From Anaerolineales bacterium (lineage in GTDB: Bacteria; Chloroflexota; Anaerolineae; Anaerolineales; Villigracilaceae), in contig JAFGKO010000133.1 of the NCBI GenBank assembly GCA_016928525.1, positions 1-8,898 of the forward strand: a DNA stretch of 8,898 nucleotides. The letters are read 5' to 3'. A model generated the notes under the pieces. The model was not told the origin of the DNA and did no database searches. It was given only the letters and a program-made list of their open reading frames with translations. This document shows, piece after piece, positions 6,679 to 8,898 of the stretch. Positions within the stretch are counted from its first letter, which is position 1. The number at the start of each line of letters is the position of its first letter. The position numbers and the translations under genes were made by a program.

Positions 6679-7321
6679 CAGAGCCAAGGTGCTACTGGCC
6701 TTCGCAGTGGTTGCCTTGATATTTAGCGGGGCGACTCTGCTGTTTTGGGAATTCATGCGCGATACGATGCTCGTTCCCGTGTATTACGTCCTGTGGGTCG
6801 GCGGCTTGATGTTGAACAGCGTCCCGCAAGAGGCTTACCTGGTGCTGATCGTCTTCCTGAGCCTGGTCATCGGCGCGGAGACCGTAGGAGGTCTGCATAT
6901 CGTGCCCCGCGTCGAGCGTGTGAGCCAAAATCAGCCGACGCCCGATACGCGCTACCTGCTTTGGCGCAACCTGTGCGCTTATGCGTATGACAACTGGTTT
7001 TCTAAAAACCGGTTAGTCCTCGAAGCCCGTAAGCTGATCCTGTCCATTCTGGCCTATGAGCAGGGAGTGGACCTCGTAGAAGCCGAGGCGCTGGTCCGGA
7101 ATGGTGCGCTGGATGTCCCCGATGCGCTCCGAGACGTGATCGAGAACAAACCCCTGCCCGACGCGCCGCTGCCCAACCGTTCTGCCGGTGCGCTGTCTCA
7201 ACGGCGTCTCCAGGAAGACACCAACCGTGATCCGCATGTCGAACGATTGATCGCTGAACTCATCAGCTTCGTAGAACATCATTTGGAGATAACCCATGCC
7301 GGAAACAACCCCGAATCCTGA
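6662..7321 (+). CDS. Unrecognised membrane protein of the MoxR operon
   Basis: I do not recognise a family for this 219-residue protein. The N-terminus has hydrophobic segments at about 9-30, 37-51 and 56-74, giving two or three membrane helices. A soluble, probably cytoplasmic C-terminal part follows. It contains W-R-N-L-C-A-Y-A-Y-D-N-W (101-112), a helix E-A-R-K-L-I-L-S-I-L-A-Y (121-132), a proline-rich spacer (164-171), and a final amphipathic helix (about 193-210). Its start overlaps the DUF4129 gene by 17 bases and its end overlaps moxR by 26 bases, so it is made together with both. ATG 6662 is taken as the start, but ATG 6668 in the same frame is possible and no strong Shine-Dalgarno separates them. 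Its position suggests a membrane partner of the MoxR/DUF58 complex. The function is unknown. Confidence 0.8.
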   Translation: MTMISNRAKVLLAFAVVALIFSGATLLFWEFMRDTMLVPVYYVLWVGGLMLNSVPQEAYLVLIVFLSLVIGAETVGGLHIVPRVERVSQNQPTPDTRYLLWRNLCAYAYDNWFSKNRLVLEARKLILSILAYEQGVDLVEAEALVRNGALDVPDALRDVIENKPLPDAPLPNRSAGALSQRRLQEDTNRDPHVERLIAELISFVEHHLEITHAGNNPES

Positions 7322-8276
7322 TATCGCCGTGTCCACTCTCTGCCACAGCATCGTACAGGAAGTTGGCAAAGCCGTTGTCGGCAAGACTCAGGTCCTCTAC
7401 CAGATGCTCTCGGCGTTTCTCTCTGGTGGGCATATCCTGCTCGAAGATTATCCCGGCCTGGCGAAAACGCTGATCGCGAACAGCTTCGCCGCCGTGTTGG
7501 GGTTGTCCTTTCGCCGCATTCAGTTCACCCCCGATCTGCTGCCGGGCGATATCACGGGCGGTTACATGTATGATCGGGCGCAGAACGAGTTCGTGCTGAG
7601 GCAGGGGCCCATTTTCGCCCAGATCGTGCTGGCGGATGAGATCAACCGGGCCTCGCCGCGAACCCAATCTGCCTTGTTGGAAGCGATGCAGGAACGCCAG
7701 GTAACCATCGAAGGTCAAACGATGAAACTGCCCGAACCCTTTATCGTCATTGCCACCCAAAACCCCATCGAATATGAGGGCACCTTTCCGCTGCCCGAAG
7801 CGCAGGTTGATCGGTTTTTGATCAAGCTCTCGATCGGTTATCCCAGTCCGGAAGAAGAAAAGGAGATCGTGCACCGGCGGAGGGTGCGCAAACAGGAAAA
7901 CCAGCCGCTCCAGGTGATCGCGACTGCCCAGCATCTGTTGGAGATGCAGCGCCAGGTTGAAGAGGTTTTTGTCGACGAGGATATTGAACAATACCTGGTC
8001 GATCTCACGGGCCGGACACGCGCTCACCAACAGGTCATGGTAGGGGCCAGCCCCAGAGGGACGCTCGCGCTCCTAAAATTGAGCCGCGCCTGGGCCGCGA
8101 TCCAGGGGCGCTCGTTTGTGCTGCCGGACGATGTCAAGCGGTTTGTCAAACCGGCCCTGAATCACCGCCTGATTCTTGACCCGGATTTGTGGTTAACTCC
8201 CTATGCATCAGACGGTATCTTAACCGAGGTACTGCAATCGGTCGCAGTCCCTGTGCTGCAAGAAAACACGCCGTGA
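7296..8276 (+). CDS. MoxR-type AAA+ ATPase
   Basis: This is a cytoplasmic AAA+ ATPase of the MoxR family, thought to act as an ATP-driven chaperone or remodelling factor on partners such as DUF58 (VWA-like) proteins. In the 326 residues, Walker A is E-D-Y-P-G-L-A-K-T (50-58), with Ala in place of the usual Gly before Lys57. The R-I-Q-F-T-P-D-L-L-P-G-D-I-T-G block (74-88) follows. Walker B with catalytic Glu is V-L-A-D-E-I-N-R-A (111-119), sensor 1 is A-T-Q-N-P-I-E (153-159) and the P-L-P-E-A-Q-V-D-R-F block spans 165-174. The sensor-2 region is G-A-S-P-R-G (250-255), and the lid domain completes the C-terminus. Length is normal for the family. GGAG (7285-7288) lies seven bases before ATG 7296, inside the preceding gene. 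The stop overlaps the GTG start of the DUF58 gene. The gene is complete with all catalytic residues, so it should be active. Confidence 0.93.
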   Translation: MPETTPNPDIAVSTLCHSIVQEVGKAVVGKTQVLYQMLSAFLSGGHILLEDYPGLAKTLIANSFAAVLGLSFRRIQFTPDLLPGDITGGYMYDRAQNEFVLRQGPIFAQIVLADEINRASPRTQSALLEAMQERQVTIEGQTMKLPEPFIVIATQNPIEYEGTFPLPEAQVDRFLIKLSIGYPSPEEEKEIVHRRRVRKQENQPLQVIATAQHLLEMQRQVEEVFVDEDIEQYLVDLTGRTRAHQQVMVGASPRGTLALLKLSRAWAAIQGRSFVLPDDVKRFVKPALNHRLILDPDLWLTPYASDGILTEVLQSVAVPVLQENTP

Positions 8277-8898
8277 ACGCTTTTTTCCGCCTTTTCCTTG
8301 TGTTGATCGTCGGGATCATCGTGATGGGCTTAGCCACACTGAATAGTGGGGTCATGGTGTTGGCGATCCCGCTTCTGGTCTATTTGTTCGCTGCCATCGC
8401 GCTGCACCCGGAGACTGTCGCGATCACGGTGACGCGCGTTATCACGCCCGACCATGCGCCGCAGGGCGCGCCGGTCACTGTGAAGCTCACCCTGGTGAAT
8501 GAGGGCGCGGCGGTGGCCGAGCTGTCTGTGCAGGACGTGCTGCCCGGCGGGATGACGCATATCACCGGCAAGGTTTTGGCGGCGGCTTCTCTGGCAAAAA
8601 ACGGCACGCTCGAACTGGAATACACCATTGCGGCTCAGCGTGGCGAATACGTCAGCTATGAGACCATTGTCTGCGCCAGAGATGCTTTAGGTTTGTTCGA
8701 GCAAACGCTTGTGTATCGAACTGCGGCGTGCCTGGTCGTGCATCCGCACTACCCCAAACTCGACCGGATCAAGATTCGCCCGCGTCAAACGCGCGGGTTC
8801 GCAGGACCTATCGCGGCCCGGCAGGGCGGAAGCGGGATCGATTTCTGGGGAGTCAGAGAGTATCAGGCCAACGATCCGCAGCGGCAGATCAATTGGAA
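8273..8898 (+). CDS. DUF58 protein, N-terminal part (truncated by window edge)
   Basis: The frame opens at GTG 8273, overlapping the moxR stop (GTGA), and runs uninterrupted for 208 residues to the edge. Residues 4-21 and 25-44 are two membrane helices. Residues about 48-125 look like a beta-sandwich extracellular-type domain (T-P-D-H-A-P-Q-G-A-P-V-T-V-K-L-T-L, then L-S-V-Q-D-V-L-P-G-G). R-G-E-Y-V (about 126-130), D-A-L-G-L-F (144-149) and V-V-H-P (164-167) follow. The last residues R-E-Y-Q-A-N-D-P-Q-R-Q-I-N-W (195-208) are the diagnostic DUF58 motif. DUF58 proteins usually continue with a von Willebrand-A-like domain and pair with MoxR, which lies directly upstream. The stop is outside the window. 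With GTG as start and overlap as the only translation signal, expression is probably coupled to moxR. Confidence 0.88.
   Translation, partial: MNAFFRLFLVLIVGIIVMGLATLNSGVMVLAIPLLVYLFAAIALHPETVAITVTRVITPDHAPQGAPVTVKLTLVNEGAAVAELSVQDVLPGGMTHITGKVLAAASLAKNGTLELEYTIAAQRGEYVSYETIVCARDALGLFEQTLVYRTAACLVVHPHYPKLDRIKIRPRQTRGFAGPIAARQGGSGIDFWGVREYQANDPQRQINW

Noticed and set aside
7263..8030. 255-codon minus-strand open frame over moxR
   Set aside because: It is antisense to a complete MoxR gene with all catalytic motifs. Its length is explained by codon bias of the sense strand.
1..8898. CRISPR array, tRNA, prophage or defence system
   Set aside because: No regularly spaced repeats, no tRNA-like cloverleaf and no phage or nuclease genes were seen. 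The MoxR cassette alone is not evidence of a defence island.

Overview
The window looks like bacterial chromosome from the Chloroflexota, probably an Anaerolineae-like lineage. That assignment rests on recalled resemblance of the transposase, the xylose ABC transporter and the MoxR cluster to proteins common in that phylum, not on a search. Four blocks can be read, and every recognised gene is on the + strand.

(1) Positions 1-593 hold the C-terminal part of an insertion-sequence transposase whose start lies left of the window. (2) Positions 594-1432 are an approximately 840-base stretch with no convincing gene. It changes from mixed composition to a very AT-rich core around 950-1160. It carries a good sigma70-type promoter candidate (957-985), a second -10-like box and two hairpins, and it ends in the ribosome binding site of the next gene.

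(3) Positions 1433-5502 are a complete xylose-type sugar ABC importer in the order xylF (secreted sugar receptor), xylG (double ATPase) and xylH (membrane permease). A strong 14-bp stem-loop sits between xylF and xylG and could cut down readthrough, so that the receptor is made in excess of the ATPase and permease. A clear rho-independent terminator follows xylH. No sugar kinase, isomerase or regulator gene is visible, so the true substrate (xylose or a related sugar) is inferred from the receptor alone.

(4) From 5788 to the right edge lies a tightly packed, overlapping gene set: a membrane protein with a C-terminal DUF4129 domain, a small unrecognised membrane protein, a MoxR-type AAA+ ATPase, and the N-terminal two thirds or so of a DUF58 (von Willebrand-like) membrane protein that runs off the window. 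The three internal junctions overlap by 17, 26 and 4 bases, so the genes are almost surely co-transcribed and translationally coupled. MoxR/DUF58/DUF4129 sets are widespread and thought to be chaperone-like or envelope-linked systems, but their substrate is generally unknown.

Nothing here is plainly a new system. The points most worth a second look are the unassigned membrane protein inside the MoxR operon, the hairpin splitting xylF from xylGH, the asymmetric ATPase sites of XylG, and the regulatory-looking gap upstream of xylF.
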